The notes: generated by a model not told the origin, from the letters alone. Positions 17,568-27,136 are shown, counted from the stretch's first letter. The stretch: 64,000 nt of DNA from CAWFGS01 sp963815535 (GCA_963815535.1 CAWFGS010000006.1:1-64000), one strand, 5' to 3'. Numbers and translations: made by a program.

Positions 17568-17608
17568 CCTCAAACGCCGGGCGGGGTGCATCCGTACCCC
17601 TTGGCTTC
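17568..17608. repeat. Direct repeat, copy 2
   Basis: Second copy of the 16957-16997 element, 611 bases downstream in the same orientation. After it the shared sequence continues loosely as GGTCGCCCTTGCGGTCCGCT. Confidence 0.8.
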
Positions 17609-18289
17609 GCGCTACCGCGCGGCGGGCGGTCGCCCTTGCGGTCCGCTGGGCGCGGACCGGGGTTTGCTACCTAGCGTGTAGGCGCGGCTTCGAGGATGTG
17701 TCGCGCGATGCTTGGGCGCGGTGGGATGCGGGCCGGCAGGACTGGGTTTTGCGAACAGTGTTCGATCATGCGTTCTGCCATCGTTGCGATTGCGACAGGT
17801 CTTTGGTCGAGGTTCCCGCCCGCTAGTCTGCCGTTCGTTTCGCAGGGATGGCCGCGAGGGCGCTTCCGGTCGGAACGAGTGTCGTGTTTCGGCAGGGCCG
17901 ACGCTCGCCCGCTCGAACGCGCTTGTCGTCATAGGGGGCAGGTTTTCATACCGGACAGGTGGGCGGGGCAGGCGGCCGGGGCAAGCGGGTGGCGCGCATC
18001 CGCATTCGCCGCAAACGCGGCGGGGTGTGCGCCATGCTTTGATGTCGGAACCGAGATCGGGATCGGGGAAGGGTCTGTCCTACATTCCCGCGCGATGGCA
18101 CAAGGCGCGCGCTGGGCGAGCCGCTGTGTCGCGCACGCCGATCCGCGACCGATAATTTCCTACATTCGAACGATAATTTCCAACATTCCGGCCAAAGCAA
18201 AGCGTGCCCCGCGGCTGTGTTTCATCAACTTGTGTCCGTGATGCGATGCCATATTCTGCGGTCGGGCCGTGCGCCATCTCGCGAATATA
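17609..18289. other. Intergenic stretch before the thermonuclease-like gene
   Basis: About 680 bases. Frames exist on both strands but are Arg/Pro-rich with no recognisable domain or start signal, so I call none. The notable element is the short tandem repeat at 18150-18188. CCTACATTC also occurs once more at 18078. Confidence 0.5.
18150..18188. repeat. 18-base direct repeat with 21-base period
   Basis: CGATAATTTCCTACATTC (18150-18167) is repeated as CGATAATTTCCAACATTC (18171-18188), one mismatch, with start-to-start distance 21 bases, two turns of DNA. This is the arrangement of a double operator or a pair of activator sites, but no flanking promoter is certain. Confidence 0.7.
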
Positions 18290-18842
18290 TCAGGCGGCGG
18301 GGCACCAGTTCATGCGCGGGCCGCCCCATTTCGCGGCGAGGTTTTCGCGGACCAGCACCGCGCCCAGGCTTTCGCCCGTCGCGGGTCAGCACGCGCAGAG
18401 CCCGGCCGTATCGGTCCGTGTCCCGCCCGCCATCGGGGTGCGTCACGGTAAAGGGGCCGGCATTGGCCAGCGCCATCATCCGGCGCGTCGCCCGGCGGCC
18501 CAGCGCGGCCTCGCGCGGACAGGCGGGGCGCGTCACTTCGGGCGTGTCGATATCGGCGATGCGGATCTTCTCGCCCTCGATCCACAGCGTGTCGCCATCG
18601 ACGATGCAAGTCACGCGCCGCGCCGCGCGGTTCGTGCCCCGGCACGGCGCGAATTGCATGGTTGGCGCAGCGGCCCGATCGACGTCGCTCGCCACCACCG
18701 GCGCGAATAACGGCGCGGCCAGGGCGATCCACGGCACGGCGGCCAGCGCCAGCAGCAGGGTGAATTCCGCCGTGATGCCGAAGCCCCGCCCTCGGCGTGA
18801 AGGGGGATGGGGGGAACGGTGGGAAGATCGATCGGGGGCCAC
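18290..18842 (-). CDS. Thermonuclease-family (SNase-like) protein (one frameshift)
   Basis: A staphylococcal-nuclease-like protein, ~183 aa. An N-terminal membrane or signal helix (EFTLLLALAAVPWIALAAPL) is followed by the SNase core: VTCIVDGDTLWIEGEKIRIA, DIDTPE (calcium-binding Asp and the catalytic Arg and Glu), then DTDRYGRALRVL. Near 18370 an extra base ends the good frame, which resumes as ESLGAVLVRENLAAKWGG and closes at 18290 with WCPAA. Expected role: Ca2+-dependent nuclease on the outer side of the inner membrane. The ATG at 18842 is the first available and the true start may be further in. Confidence 0.85.
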
Positions 18843-18924
18843 CCCCGACCTCTCGGCCGGGCGGGCAGCTGCGCCAATCGGGGTGAATACCTATGCCGTG
18901 GCGGAAAGCTCCGCCGCTATATTC

Positions 18925-19584
18925 TCACCATCCCCACGGCGCGGGCGGGGCGGGAACCGGCTTCGTCGCGTCGAAGACCACCCGGAAATCGCGCGGGGCG
19001 GGCGCTCCACCGGCGATCGTGCGCTCCAGTTGATAGGTGATGGTGGCCCCCGGCGCGTCGGCCCCGTCCACGACGAAGCGCCAGACATTGGTGACCGACG
19101 CATCCAGCCCGTTCGCGCGGAACAGGGCGATGCTGTCCGCATCCACTGCGAAGGATTGGGTGTTCGTCGATCCCGTATCGGGCGTGTCGCCGCCATATTG
19201 GGTCACGGCATCCTCGCTGCCATCGGCGTGGCGGTGATCGTGTTTCAGCCGCAACCCCTCCTGCCCGTCCGCCCCGATGCGGGTGACGACCCAGGTGCGC
19301 GACCGGTCCCAGCTGCCGTCGGCCTGCCGGATATGGAACGGGATCGCGATCCGCCGATCGCTGCATTCGCGCACATGCATCACCATTGCCGCCCCGACCA
19401 TGTCGCGGTCCGCGGCATCGGTGCTGACCATCGCGCCTTCGTAAGCTTGCCCGCAATGGCTCGACAGGTTCGTCCAGAATGCCTGCTGGGTCAGCAGGCG
19501 GGGCGGTTCGTTCTGGGGCGGCGGCATCGTCTGCGCGCAGGCGGCAAGGGTGGGGAGAAGCAGGGCAAGGGGAATGATACGCAT
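18925..19584 (-). CDS. Putative lipoprotein, conserved hypothetical
   Basis: A 219-residue protein starting MRIIPLALLLPTLAACAQT, a lipoprotein signal with lipobox LAAC. After the Cys comes a Pro/Gln linker and a soluble domain with CGQAYEGAMVS near residue 45 and HVRECSDRRIAIPFHI near 72, so a disulphide is likely. The end is Pro/Trp-rich (PAPPAPWGW). No function is known. It is monocistronic by appearance, divergent from argB. Confidence 0.75.
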   Translation of the reverse strand: MRIIPLALLLPTLAACAQTMPPPQNEPPRLLTQQAFWTNLSSHCGQAYEGAMVSTDAADRDMVGAAMVMHVRECSDRRIAIPFHIRQADGSWDRSRTWVVTRIGADGQEGLRLKHDHRHADGSEDAVTQYGGDTPDTGSTNTQSFAVDADSIALFRANGLDASVTNVWRFVVDGADAPGATITYQLERTIAGGAPAPRDFRVVFDATKPVPAPPAPWGW

Positions 19585-19662
19585 GCCCGCACCCTGACAC
19601 GCGCCCGCGCCGGATGCAAAGGGCGCTTTCACGTTGGCCCCGCCTCCGCTACGGCGCGCAGC

Positions 19663-20576
19663 ATGACCACTGCACACGACGCGCACACCCTGCAATCGCA
19701 GGCGAAGGCAGCCACGCTGATCGAGGCGCTGCCTTATCTGCAGCGTTATGCCGGGCAGACCTTCGTGGTGAAATATGGCGGCCATGCGATGGGCGACGAA
19801 CAGGCCGCGCGCGATTTCGCGCAGGATGTGGTGCTGCTGAAAGCGGTCGGCATCAACCCCGTTGTCGTGCATGGCGGCGGCCCGCAGATCGGCGCGATGC
19901 TGGCGAAACTGGGCGTGACGAGCGAGTTCGTGGACGGCCTGCGCGTGACCGACAAGGCGACTGCGGAAATCGCGGAAATGGTGCTGTCGGGCGCGATCAA
20001 CAAACAGCTGGTCGGCTGGTTGACGGCGGCGGGCGGCAAGGCGCTGGGCATATCGGGCAAGGATGGCGGGCTGGTTTCCGCCGCCAAACTGCGCCGCACC
20101 CGCCGCGATCCCGACCAGCAATATCGAAAGCGTCGTCGATCTGGGCTTCGTGGGGGAACCTGCCGCGATCGACACCACCTTGATCGATACGGCAGTGGCG
20201 GCGGGCATGATCCCCGTCATCGCCCCGATCGCGGGCGGCGCGGACGGACAGACTTACAACATCAACGCCGACACGATGGCGGGCGCGATCGCGGGCGGCG
20301 CTGGGGGCGTCGCGGCTGTTCCTGCTGACCGACGTGGCGGGCGTGCTGGACAAATCGGGGGCGCTGCTGTCCGACCTGACGCCGGACCGCATCGCCGGAC
20401 TGCGTGCCGACGGGACGATCACGGGCGGCATGATCCCGAAGCTGGAAACCTGCGTCGCGGCGGTGGAGGCCGGGTGCGACGCGGCGGTCATCCTGGACGG
20501 GCGAGTGCGCCATGCGATGCTGCTGGAATTCTTCACCAGCAGCGGGGCGGGTACGTTGGTCAAAAAGGGCGGCTGA
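19663..20576 (+). CDS. argB: Acetylglutamate kinase (frameshifted)
   Basis: N-acetylglutamate kinase, the second step of arginine synthesis, ~304 aa. FVVKYGGHAMGD (ATP-binding Lys), NPVVVHGGGPQIG (acetylglutamate site), GLRVTDKATAEI and VVDLGFVGEP are in place. Near 20115 an extra G breaks the frame and near 20310 it changes again. The final part (LLTDVAGVLDKSGALLSDLT, GGMIPKLETC, GAGTLVKKGG) matches the family end. In many alphaproteobacteria ArgB is inhibited by arginine; the N-terminal extension (AHDAHTLQSQAKAATLIEALPYLQRY) contains the helix that forms the hexamer in inhibited enzymes. The next gene (yggT) follows after 123 bases. Confidence 0.95.
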
Positions 20577-20699
20577 AAACCACAGCGCGCGACCCTATAT
20601 CGCCGACACATTCGTATCGAACGGCCGATGCGTGTATTATCGGGTTGATACACCTGCCGCCGCTCCGCTACAGACGCGTCAATTGAAAGGCCTTCCCTC

Positions 20700-20993
20700 A
20701 TGGTACTCGCTTCCATCATCCAGATCGTCGAAATGCTGGCGAACATATTGATCACGCTGATCATCGTGCAGTTCGTCGTCGGGCTGTTGATGGCGTTCAA
20801 TGTGGTCGATCAGAACAACCAGTTCTTTTCCACGATCTATCGTTCGATCAACGCACTTCTCGATCCCGTCCTCGCGCCCATAAGGCGGCTGCTGCCAAGC
20901 ACCGGAGCGATCGATTTCAGCCCGCTGGTGCTGATCATCGGCATCAACATCCTGCTGATCGTGCTGGGCAATATCTACGCCGCCGGCGCCTGA
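20700..20993 (+). CDS. YggT family membrane protein
   Basis: A 97-residue inner-membrane protein with two hydrophobic segments (IVEMLANILITLIIVQFVVG and LVLIIGINILLIVLGNIY) and the conserved amphipathic middle YRSINALLDPVLAPIRRLLP. YggT proteins are linked to cell envelope and division processes without a fixed biochemical role. The TGA shares its A with the ATG of folD, so the two are coupled. A 6-base inverted repeat GTGTAT...ATACAC (20632-20653) lies in its promoter region. Confidence 0.93.
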   Translation: MVLASIIQIVEMLANILITLIIVQFVVGLLMAFNVVDQNNQFFSTIYRSINALLDPVLAPIRRLLPSTGAIDFSPLVLIIGINILLIVLGNIYAAGA

Positions 20994-21908
20994 TGACGGC
21001 GCAGATTATCGACGGCAAGGCGTTCGCCGCACGGCTGCGCGAACGGGTCGGCACGGCCGCGCGCAGCTTTGCCGCGACCGCCGGGCGCAAGGCGGGGCTG
21101 GCGGTGGTTCTGGTCGGGGACGATCCGGCCAGCAACGTCTATGTTCGCGCCAAGCACAAGGCGACCGTGGCCGCCGATATGGAAAGTTTCGAACACCGGC
21201 TGCCCACCGACACCGGCGAAGGCGATTTGCTGGCGCTGGTCGAACGGTTGAACGACGATGCGGCGGTCGATGGCATTCTGGTGCAATTGCCGCTGCCCGG
21301 TCATATCGACGAACAAAGGGTCATCGCGGCCATTTCGCCGGACAAGGATGTGGACGGGTTCCACGTCATCAATGCCGGGCGGCTGGCGGTGGGTCAGCGC
21401 GGGTTCGTGCCGTGCACCCCGCTGGGCTGCATGATGCTGTTGCTGGATCGGTTGACGGGCGAAGGCGGGGCGAGCGACCTGTCCGGCCTCGACGCCGTGG
21501 TGATCGGGCGCAGCAACATCGTCGGCAAACCGATGGCGCAATTGCTGCTGGACGCGAACGCCACCGTCACCATCGCGCATAGCCGGACGAAGGATCTCCC
21601 CGCCGTGGTGCGCCGCGCCGATATCGTGGTGGCGGCGGTGGGCCGTGCGGAAATGATCGAGAGCGACGTGGCTGAAGCCCGGCGCGACGGTGATCGATGT
21701 CGGGATCAACCGCCTCGCGCCTGCAGACGGCGCGGATAAGGGGCGGCTGGTGGGCGATGTGGCGTTCGGTTCCGCCAGCGAGGTGGCGGGCGCGATCACA
21801 CCCGTACCCGGCGGCGTCGGCCCGATGACGATCGCGGTTCTTCTGCGAAACACGATGGTCGCCGCACACCGCAATATGGGCATCGACCTGGCGGAAGATG
21901 CGTTATGA
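20993..21908 (+). CDS. folD: Bifunctional methylenetetrahydrofolate dehydrogenase/cyclohydrolase (one frameshift)
   Basis: FolD interconverts 5,10-methylene-, methenyl- and 10-formyl-THF, supplying C1 units for purines and fMet. About 305 aa. NVYVRAKHKATVAADM carries the catalytic Tyr and Lys, VDGILVQLPLPGHID and PDKDVDGFHVINAGRLAVG are the signature motifs, and VVIGRSNIVGKPMAQLLL the NADP site. A spurious G near 21673 interrupts; the frame resumes KPGATVIDVGIN and VPGGVGPMTIAVLLRNT. The ATG overlaps the yggT stop, and its TGA overlaps the next ATG (ATGA). Confidence 0.96.
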
Positions 21909-22669
21909 GCGGCCGGGCAACCCTCGCCGTGGCGACCGTCGCAATCATGCTGACCGCGACCGGATGCGCCGGCGGCAGGCCATCCAGCGCGCAGTTGCAA
22001 CGCATCGACCGCGCATTGGCCGGGCCGCCGGCACCGCGCAGCCGACCCGGATCATCGCCACGGAAATCGCCTATGCCAGAGCCATCGCGGATGACGGCGC
22101 GAACCGGGCCGCGCGCGAATTCGCGGCTTCCGATGCGCGTGTTCACGATGGGGCCGGGGTGCAGCCGGCCGGCGCGGCCGGGGCCAGCTACGCCCCCGCC
22201 GAACGATCCGTCAGAACCGTTTGGATGAGCTGCGATGCGACTCTGGCCGCCAGCGAGGGGCGCGTCCGCACGGCGGCGGGTCTGCTCGGACGCTATCTGA
22301 CCGTGTGGCAGGCTCAGCCCGACCGCACATATCGGTGGGTTTACGACACCATCCGGCTGGACGAACCGCAACCGCCGCCCAAAACTACGGTGGCCCCGAT
22401 CGACGAGGATGTCATCGTGGTGACCGCGCTCGATTCCGTGGAAGGCAAAGTCGCCGACTGCACGCGGCGCACCACCACGATTGCCGATGCAGTCAATCTG
22501 ACTTTCGAAGATGGCACAACCGATACGGGCGCATTCGCGTCCACCGATCGATCGCTGCGGATTGCATGGACGCATAAAACGGATGCGAGCCGCAGCACGG
22601 TTATCGGCTGGTCGCAGAACGGCGTCTGGGAAGAGGCGTTGCGTTTCGACGCACCGCGTGGGACGGTAA
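21905..22669 (+). CDS. Putative lipoprotein, conserved hypothetical (frameshifted)
   Basis: An exported hypothetical of about 250 aa, starting at the ATG overlapping the folD stop. The signal MSGRATLAVATVAIMLTATG is followed by CAGG (lipobox TATGC). After a shift near 22025 the protein continues RIIATEIAYARAIADDGANR, VWMSCDATLAASEGRVRTAA, WQAQPDRTYRWVYDTI and VEGKVADCTRRTTTI. This resembles a sphingomonad family with an NTF2-like core, judged from the (ATEIAFA)...(YWVL) pattern, but no function is known. The end changes frame once more, giving TAA at 22667, three bases before the next ATG. Confidence 0.7.
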
Positions 22670-22672
22670 GGC

Positions 22673-23297
22673 ATGCTCGAACTGTTCCTGTCCGCCTTCA
22701 TCACTCTGTTCGTGGTGATCGACCCGCCCGGCTGCGCGCCGATCTATGCCGGTCTGACGAAAGATGCGACGCCCGCGCAGGCGCGTATCATGGCGATCCG
22801 CGCCTGCCTCATCGCGCTCGCCATCCTGCTCGGCTTCGCTTTGTTCGGCGAAGAACTGCTGGATGCGCTGCATATCGAACTCGACAGTTTCCGCATTGCG
22901 GGCGGGCTGATGCTGTTCTTGATCGCGTTCGAAATGGTGTTCGAAAAACGCACCCAGCGGCGCGAGGAGCGGGCGGAGAAAGTCAGCGCCAACCCGGAGG
23001 TCGAGGATGTGTCGGTGTTCCCGATGGCGATGCCGATGCTGGCGGGACCAGGGCGCGATCGCGGCCGTCATGCTGCTGACCAACAACGCCAACGGCTTGC
23101 CGGAATCGCTGGTGGTGCTGGGCGCGCTGCTGTCGGTGATGCTGCTGACCATGATGGCCCTGATCGCCGCCGCGCCGCTGATGCGGGTGTTCGGCGACCG
23201 GGTGGAGGCGGTGATCACCCGCCTGCTGGGCGTGCTGCTGGCGGCACTCGCCATGCAATATGTGATCGACGGGCTGAAAGGCAGCTTCGGACTATAA
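22673..23297 (+). CDS. MarC family inner-membrane protein (one frameshift)
   Basis: A MarC-family integral membrane protein of ~207 aa with six predicted helices. FITLFVVIDPPGCAPIYAGL, FRIAGGLMLFLIAFEMVFE, VFPMAMPMLAGPG and the final AMQYVIDGLKG are characteristic. An extra G near 23050 breaks it within AMPMLAGPGAIAAV. Members are named after MarC, once thought to confer antibiotic tolerance; the transported substrate, if any, is not known. It starts four bases after the lipoprotein stop, so the run yggT-folD-lipoprotein-marC reads as an operon. Confidence 0.92.
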
Positions 23298-23337
23298 AGT
23301 TTGCCTGCCAGGCGTTCCTATCGGGCGGGAGGCGCGC

Positions 23338-23952
23338 TTACTGCAGTGTAACGCGCTGTTCGTCGCCATCGCGCCGTCCGAAGAACTGCATCAGCTGGAT
23401 CAGCAATTCGCAGCGGGAGCCGAGGTCCGGCGCTTCCAGCAAGGCCTGTTTTGCCGCCGGATCGAACGGGGCGATCTGCGACACGCCGTTGATCAGCGAC
23501 TGATCGTCCAGCCGTTCGACCGAATCCCAATCGACGGCGTAACCCTGCGCATCGGCGAACTTCGCGCTTCCCGTTCGAACGATGGCGCGTTCGACGCTGG
23601 CGAGAACGTCGGTTTCCGGTTCGTCGATCAGCTCGGCTTCGACCTGGCGGAACGGCGGTGGTAACGTCGAGTTCGCGGATGATCCGGAACCGCGCATTCG
23701 CCTTCGAGGACGACGTTGTAACGCCCATCGTCAGCGCTTCCACATCGGCGATCCGGCCGACGCAGCCGACGCGTATAAAGCGGTGCGCCTTCCTGCGCGC
23801 GTTGCGGCTGGATCATGCCGATCCGCCGGTCGCGCGCCAGCGAATCGCTGACCAACGCGCGATAGCGCGGCTCGAACAGATGCAGCGGCAGTTGCAGGCC
23901 GGGAAACAGGATGGCGCCCGGTCAGCGGGAAGATGGACAGGCGGGTCGCCAT
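23338..23952 (-). CDS. LON substrate-binding domain protein (frameshifted)
   Basis: A stand-alone LON N-terminal (PUA-like) domain protein, ~205 aa, without the AAA+ or protease parts of Lon. The start MATRLSIFPLTGAIL is followed, across frames, by LQLPLHLFEPRYRALV, DSLARDRRIGMIQPQ, VGCVGRIADV, and then the clean C-terminal helical part FRQVEAELIDEPETDVLASV to RRDGDEQRVTLQ. At least four shifts affect the first half. Function of the family is unsettled. The gene begins five bases after the thioredoxin-TPR gene stop, as it does in many alphaproteobacteria, so it belongs to the same operon. Confidence 0.85.
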
Positions 23953-23956
23953 CCGC

Positions 23957-24885
23957 TTACCCGAACAGCAGCCGCGACAGGCGGCGGCGGGTCGCCACCG
24001 ACCCACGGATCTTCCAGCCCGACCGCTTCGAACATCTGCAACAGTTTGGCCTTGGCCGCGCCGTCGTTCCATTCGGGGTCGGTTTCGACCATGCGCAGCA
24101 GAGTATCGGCGGCCTCGTCGCGCTCCCCGGCGGCGAAGGCGGCTTCGGCGAAAGCGAGTTGCGCGTCCATGTCGGCGGGATTTGCCTGCGGCCGCAGCGC
24201 GCAACGCTGTCAGCTCGCCATCGTCCGGCTGCGCTTTCCGCCAGTTCCAGCGCCGGTGCGGCCTGCGCGACCAGCGGATCGTCCGCGATGCGGTTCGGGC
24301 ACGGCGTCGAGAACGCTCTTCGCTTCGTCGATACGCCCCGCCGCCGTCAGCGCGCGGATCAATCCGCCCTGCGCCGCGGCATTGTCGGGCGCCATCTGCG
24401 ATGATCTGGGCGAAAACCTGCGCCGCGCGTTCCGCATCGCCATCGGCCAGCACCTGTTCCGCCATGGCGATGAATTGTCCGATGTCGGGTTCCTGCGATC
24501 CGCCGCGCAGCGGCATCGGGATCGATTTTCACCTGTTCCAATATCTGATCCAGCGTCGCGCGAAACTGGCTTTCGCTGCGTGCCTGCGTCAGATCGGCGA
24601 CCGGCTGCCCCTTGATACATGGCATAGACGGTGGGGATGGACTGTACCTGAAACTGGCTGGCGATGAACTGCTCCTCGTCGACATTCACCTTGGCCAGAA
24701 CCACGCCCTTTTCCGCGTAGTCGGCAGCGACTTTTTCCAGCATCGGGGTCAGCGCCTTGCACGGGCCGCACCATTCGGCCCAGAAATCGAGGATGACCAG
24801 TTTCGTCATCGATGGTTCGACCACGTCGGCGCGGAACCGTTCGACCGCTTTTTGCTTCGTCGATATTGAGACCCATGCTGGCCAA
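23957..24885 (-). CDS. Thioredoxin-domain protein with TPR-like tail, CnoX-like (frameshifted)
   Basis: About 310 aa: an N-terminal thioredoxin fold with active site WAEWCGPCKAL near residue 45 and the cis-Pro region SIPTVYAMYQGQPVADLTQ, then a helical tetratricopeptide-like C-terminal half (AEQVLADGDAERAAQVFAQI, GRIDEAKSVLDAVPE, FAEAAFAAGERDEAADTLL). This is the layout of CnoX/YbbN, a holdase that protects proteins under oxidative stress. A GGAG with six-base spacing points to a TTG start at 24885, though the ATG nine bases in is possible. Four or more shifts occur in the TPR part. Co-transcribed with the LON-domain gene. Confidence 0.88.
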
Positions 24886-25114
24886 GATACGCTCCGATAC
24901 TGATAGAATGTGGCAAATCGCTTGCGCCCAATGTGGGCGGCGCTCGTCGCATTTGTGAAGGGCATTGCATGCGGCAGGTCAAGGGGCCGGGCGGGTGCAA
25001 TGTCGCCGCAGGCACATTCGGCCATTTTCCGCTTGCCGGGCGGTCGACCGTTGCTAACTGCCCGCTTCCCCACCGGGTCGCGGCCATGCCGTCGATTGCG
25101 GGAACGTCTAGTGA

Positions 25115-25189
25115 GCGGGCGTAGCTCAGGGGTAGAGCACAACCTTGCCAAGGTTGGGGTCGGGCGTTCGAATCGCCTCGCCCGCTCCA
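25115..25189 (+). tRNA. tRNA-Gly (anticodon GCC)
   Basis: A 75-base cloverleaf. Acceptor GCGGGCG pairs with CGCCCGC, the D arm is TAGCTCAGGGGTAGAGC, the anticodon loop CTTGCCAAG on an ACAAC/GTT-type stem gives GCC, the T loop is GTTCGAATC, and CCA is encoded at 25187-25189. Confidence 0.97.
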
Positions 25190-25195
25190 GACGGA

Positions 25196-26125
25196 CTAAT
25201 CCGTTCGCATCATCCGATATTCAGCCCCTTCGGCATCGACACGTTCGGTGCGAAGCAGGCTTGGCCCGTCGATATGGGTCGCCGAAAACGCGATCCCGTC
25301 CGCGCTCAGCATGTCGAGCAGTTTCCGGCGCGTGGCGACCGCCGCATCGGCATCGACATCCAGGATGTAGCGGATGTCGGGATCGGCGAATTGCGCCGCC
25401 TCGCTCAAAATAGCATCGCCGAGCAACATGATCTGATCGCCGCCCGATGCGACGCGGACGGCGCAATGCCCCGGCGTGTGTCCCGGTGTCGATAGCAGCG
25501 AAATCCCCCCGCCGAGATCCGCTTCGCCATCGTGGAACACCGGGTCGTACGCGAGTTCGCCTGCCAGTTTCGCAGCCAGCGCCGCGACGCCGCGCTGTGC
25601 CTGTGGAACGGTGGCAACCGTGGCGGGGTCGGTCCAATAGGTCCAGTCGGCCCGGCTTAGATGCAGCGCGGCATTGGGGTATCGTTTCGCTCCGCCCACC
25701 ATCAACCCGCCGATGTGGTCGGGATGCATGTGGGTGATTACCACGTCGTCGATCGCGTCCGCCCCGATGCCCCGCGCGGCCAGAACCGCGCCGAGCCGCC
25801 CTACGGTCGCGCCGATCGCATCCCCTGCGCCCGCGTCGATCAGCACCGTGCGCGAACCCGTCTGCACAAGCCAGACATTCGCGCCGACGCGCATCCTTGC
25901 AGGCAAAGTGGGCACAGGTTCGCCCGCCGCATCGAAGAAGGCGGCACTGGGGAATTCGAAATACCCGTCCGACAGCACCGACAGCGTCGTATCGCCGATA
26001 CGATGGTCACCCGGTGCATCGGACATGAATGCGCTTGGAACGCCGGGGGTAACGCAGGCCGTGGTCAGCAAGGCAGCCGAACCTGCCATGAAATGCCGCC
26101 GCCCGATCCGTCGTTCCGTCTGCAT
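25196..26125 (-). CDS. MBL-fold metallohydrolase, Tat-exported
   Basis: A metallo-beta-lactamase-fold hydrolase of ~309 aa. The N-terminus MQTERRIGRRHFMAGSAALL is a twin-arginine signal ending with a lipobox-like LLTTAC. Zinc ligands are THMHPDHIGG near residue 135, GHTPGHC near 215 and an Asp in LLGDAILSE. The pattern fits lactonase or quorum-quenching-like and glyoxalase II-like subgroups of the fold, but substrate cannot be told. I chose the ATG at 26125 since the Tat motif follows at once. It converges on tRNA-Gly's 3' side and is divergent from the carbonic anhydrase. Confidence 0.9.
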   Translation of the reverse strand: MQTERRIGRRHFMAGSAALLTTACVTPGVPSAFMSDAPGDHRIGDTTLSVLSDGYFEFPSAAFFDAAGEPVPTLPARMRVGANVWLVQTGSRTVLIDAGAGDAIGATVGRLGAVLAARGIGADAIDDVVITHMHPDHIGGLMVGGAKRYPNAALHLSRADWTYWTDPATVATVPQAQRGVAALAAKLAGELAYDPVFHDGEADLGGGISLLSTPGHTPGHCAVRVASGGDQIMLLGDAILSEAAQFADPDIRYILDVDADAAVATRRKLLDMLSADGIAFSATHIDGPSLLRTERVDAEGAEYRMMRTD

Positions 26126-26317
26126 TATGCTTCCTTTGCCGCCGATTGAAAGGACCGGTATCGCAGGTCCGCTGCATGCTGACAAACGCGTGGATTGGCG
26201 GGGCGGGAAACGGCATCTGAGACGGCATCTGAAACGGGGTCATCTCCCTTCCATTCGGTGCGCGGCGATGCTACCGCTACGACCACTGATTATGCACGCA
26301 AGACAACGAGGATGATT

Positions 26318-27061
26318 ATGACGACGACGCGCAGAAATGTATTGGGCGGAATGGGCGCCCTTGGGGCGGCATCGATCGCAGGCGGCCAGGCCGTGGCGCA
26401 GTCGAGCGCGGCGATGCCTCCCGTGGCCCCGGCCGGCAAGGATCTGACGCCGAGGCAGGCACTGGATTTCCTGAAGCAAGGCAATCAGATGTTCCTGCGT
26501 AACGAAAGCGGATCGGGCGTCAGCGGCCAGCAGCGCCGCCTGGATCTGGCGCAAAGCCAGAGCCCGTTCGTCGCTTACGTCACATGTTCGGACAGCCGGG
26601 TTCCGCCCGAATTGCTGTTTGGCCGGGGCCTGGGCGAATTGTTCATCATCCGCAACGCCGGCAACACGGTGGACACGGTTGCGCTGGGATCGATCGAATA
26701 TGCCGTGGCCGTGCTCAGCGTGCCGCTGGTCGTCGTGATGGGCCATGAACGCTGCGGCGCGGTGGATGCCGCTGCCAAGGTGGTGACGGACAATGCGACT
26801 TTTCCAGGCTCCATCGGCAAAATGATCGAACCGATCATTCCCGCCGTGCTGCAAGTGCGCGACGAGCCCGGCGATCTGGTAGACAACGCCGTGCGTTCGA
26901 ATGTGCGCCGCGTGGTCAAGCAGTTGCGCGAGCAGACCGATCCCATCATGCTGGACCCCCAGCAGTCGGGCAAATTGTGGGTCGTCGGCGCCTATTACGA
27001 TCTCGACACGGGCGAAGTGGATTTCTTCGACCTTCCCGAAGAAATGGCGCAGGAAGGCTGA
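26318..27061 (+). CDS. Beta-carbonic anhydrase with Tat signal
   Basis: Beta-class carbonic anhydrase, 247 aa, hydrating CO2. An N-terminal Tat-type signal (TTTRRNVLGGMGALGAASIA then VAQS) indicates periplasmic export. Zinc ligands and the activating dyad are present: VTCSDSRVPPE (Cys, Asp-Arg), VVMGHERCGAVDAA (His and Cys), and FIIRNAGNTV. A GAGG lies just before the ATG at 26318; the ATG at 26312 is in the same frame. The gene ends at a strong terminator (27099). It is divergent from the Tat-exported MBL hydrolase. Confidence 0.95.
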   Translation: MTTTRRNVLGGMGALGAASIAGGQAVAQSSAAMPPVAPAGKDLTPRQALDFLKQGNQMFLRNESGSGVSGQQRRLDLAQSQSPFVAYVTCSDSRVPPELLFGRGLGELFIIRNAGNTVDTVALGSIEYAVAVLSVPLVVVMGHERCGAVDAAAKVVTDNATFPGSIGKMIEPIIPAVLQVRDEPGDLVDNAVRSNVRRVVKQLREQTDPIMLDPQQSGKLWVVGAYYDLDTGEVDFFDLPEEMAQEG

Positions 27062-27098
27062 ACCGGCCGCGCCCGGAACGGCGCGCTACTCAGACACG

Positions 27099-27136
27099 AA
27101 CGGGCCGGGTGCGAAGCGATCGCATCCGGCCCGTTT
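27099..27136 (+). terminator. Intrinsic terminator after carbonic anhydrase
   Basis: A long near-perfect stem: AACGGGCCGGGTGCGA pairs with TCGCATCCGGCCCGTT, one G-T pair, short loop, then TTTCCGTTT. It isolates the anhydrase from the TonB receptor. Confidence 0.85.

Noticed and set aside
17612..18241. Several overlapping frames of 60-180 codons before the thermonuclease-like gene.
   Set aside because: Arg/Pro/Gly-rich in every frame, as expected from non-coding G+C-rich DNA, with no conserved-looking segment.
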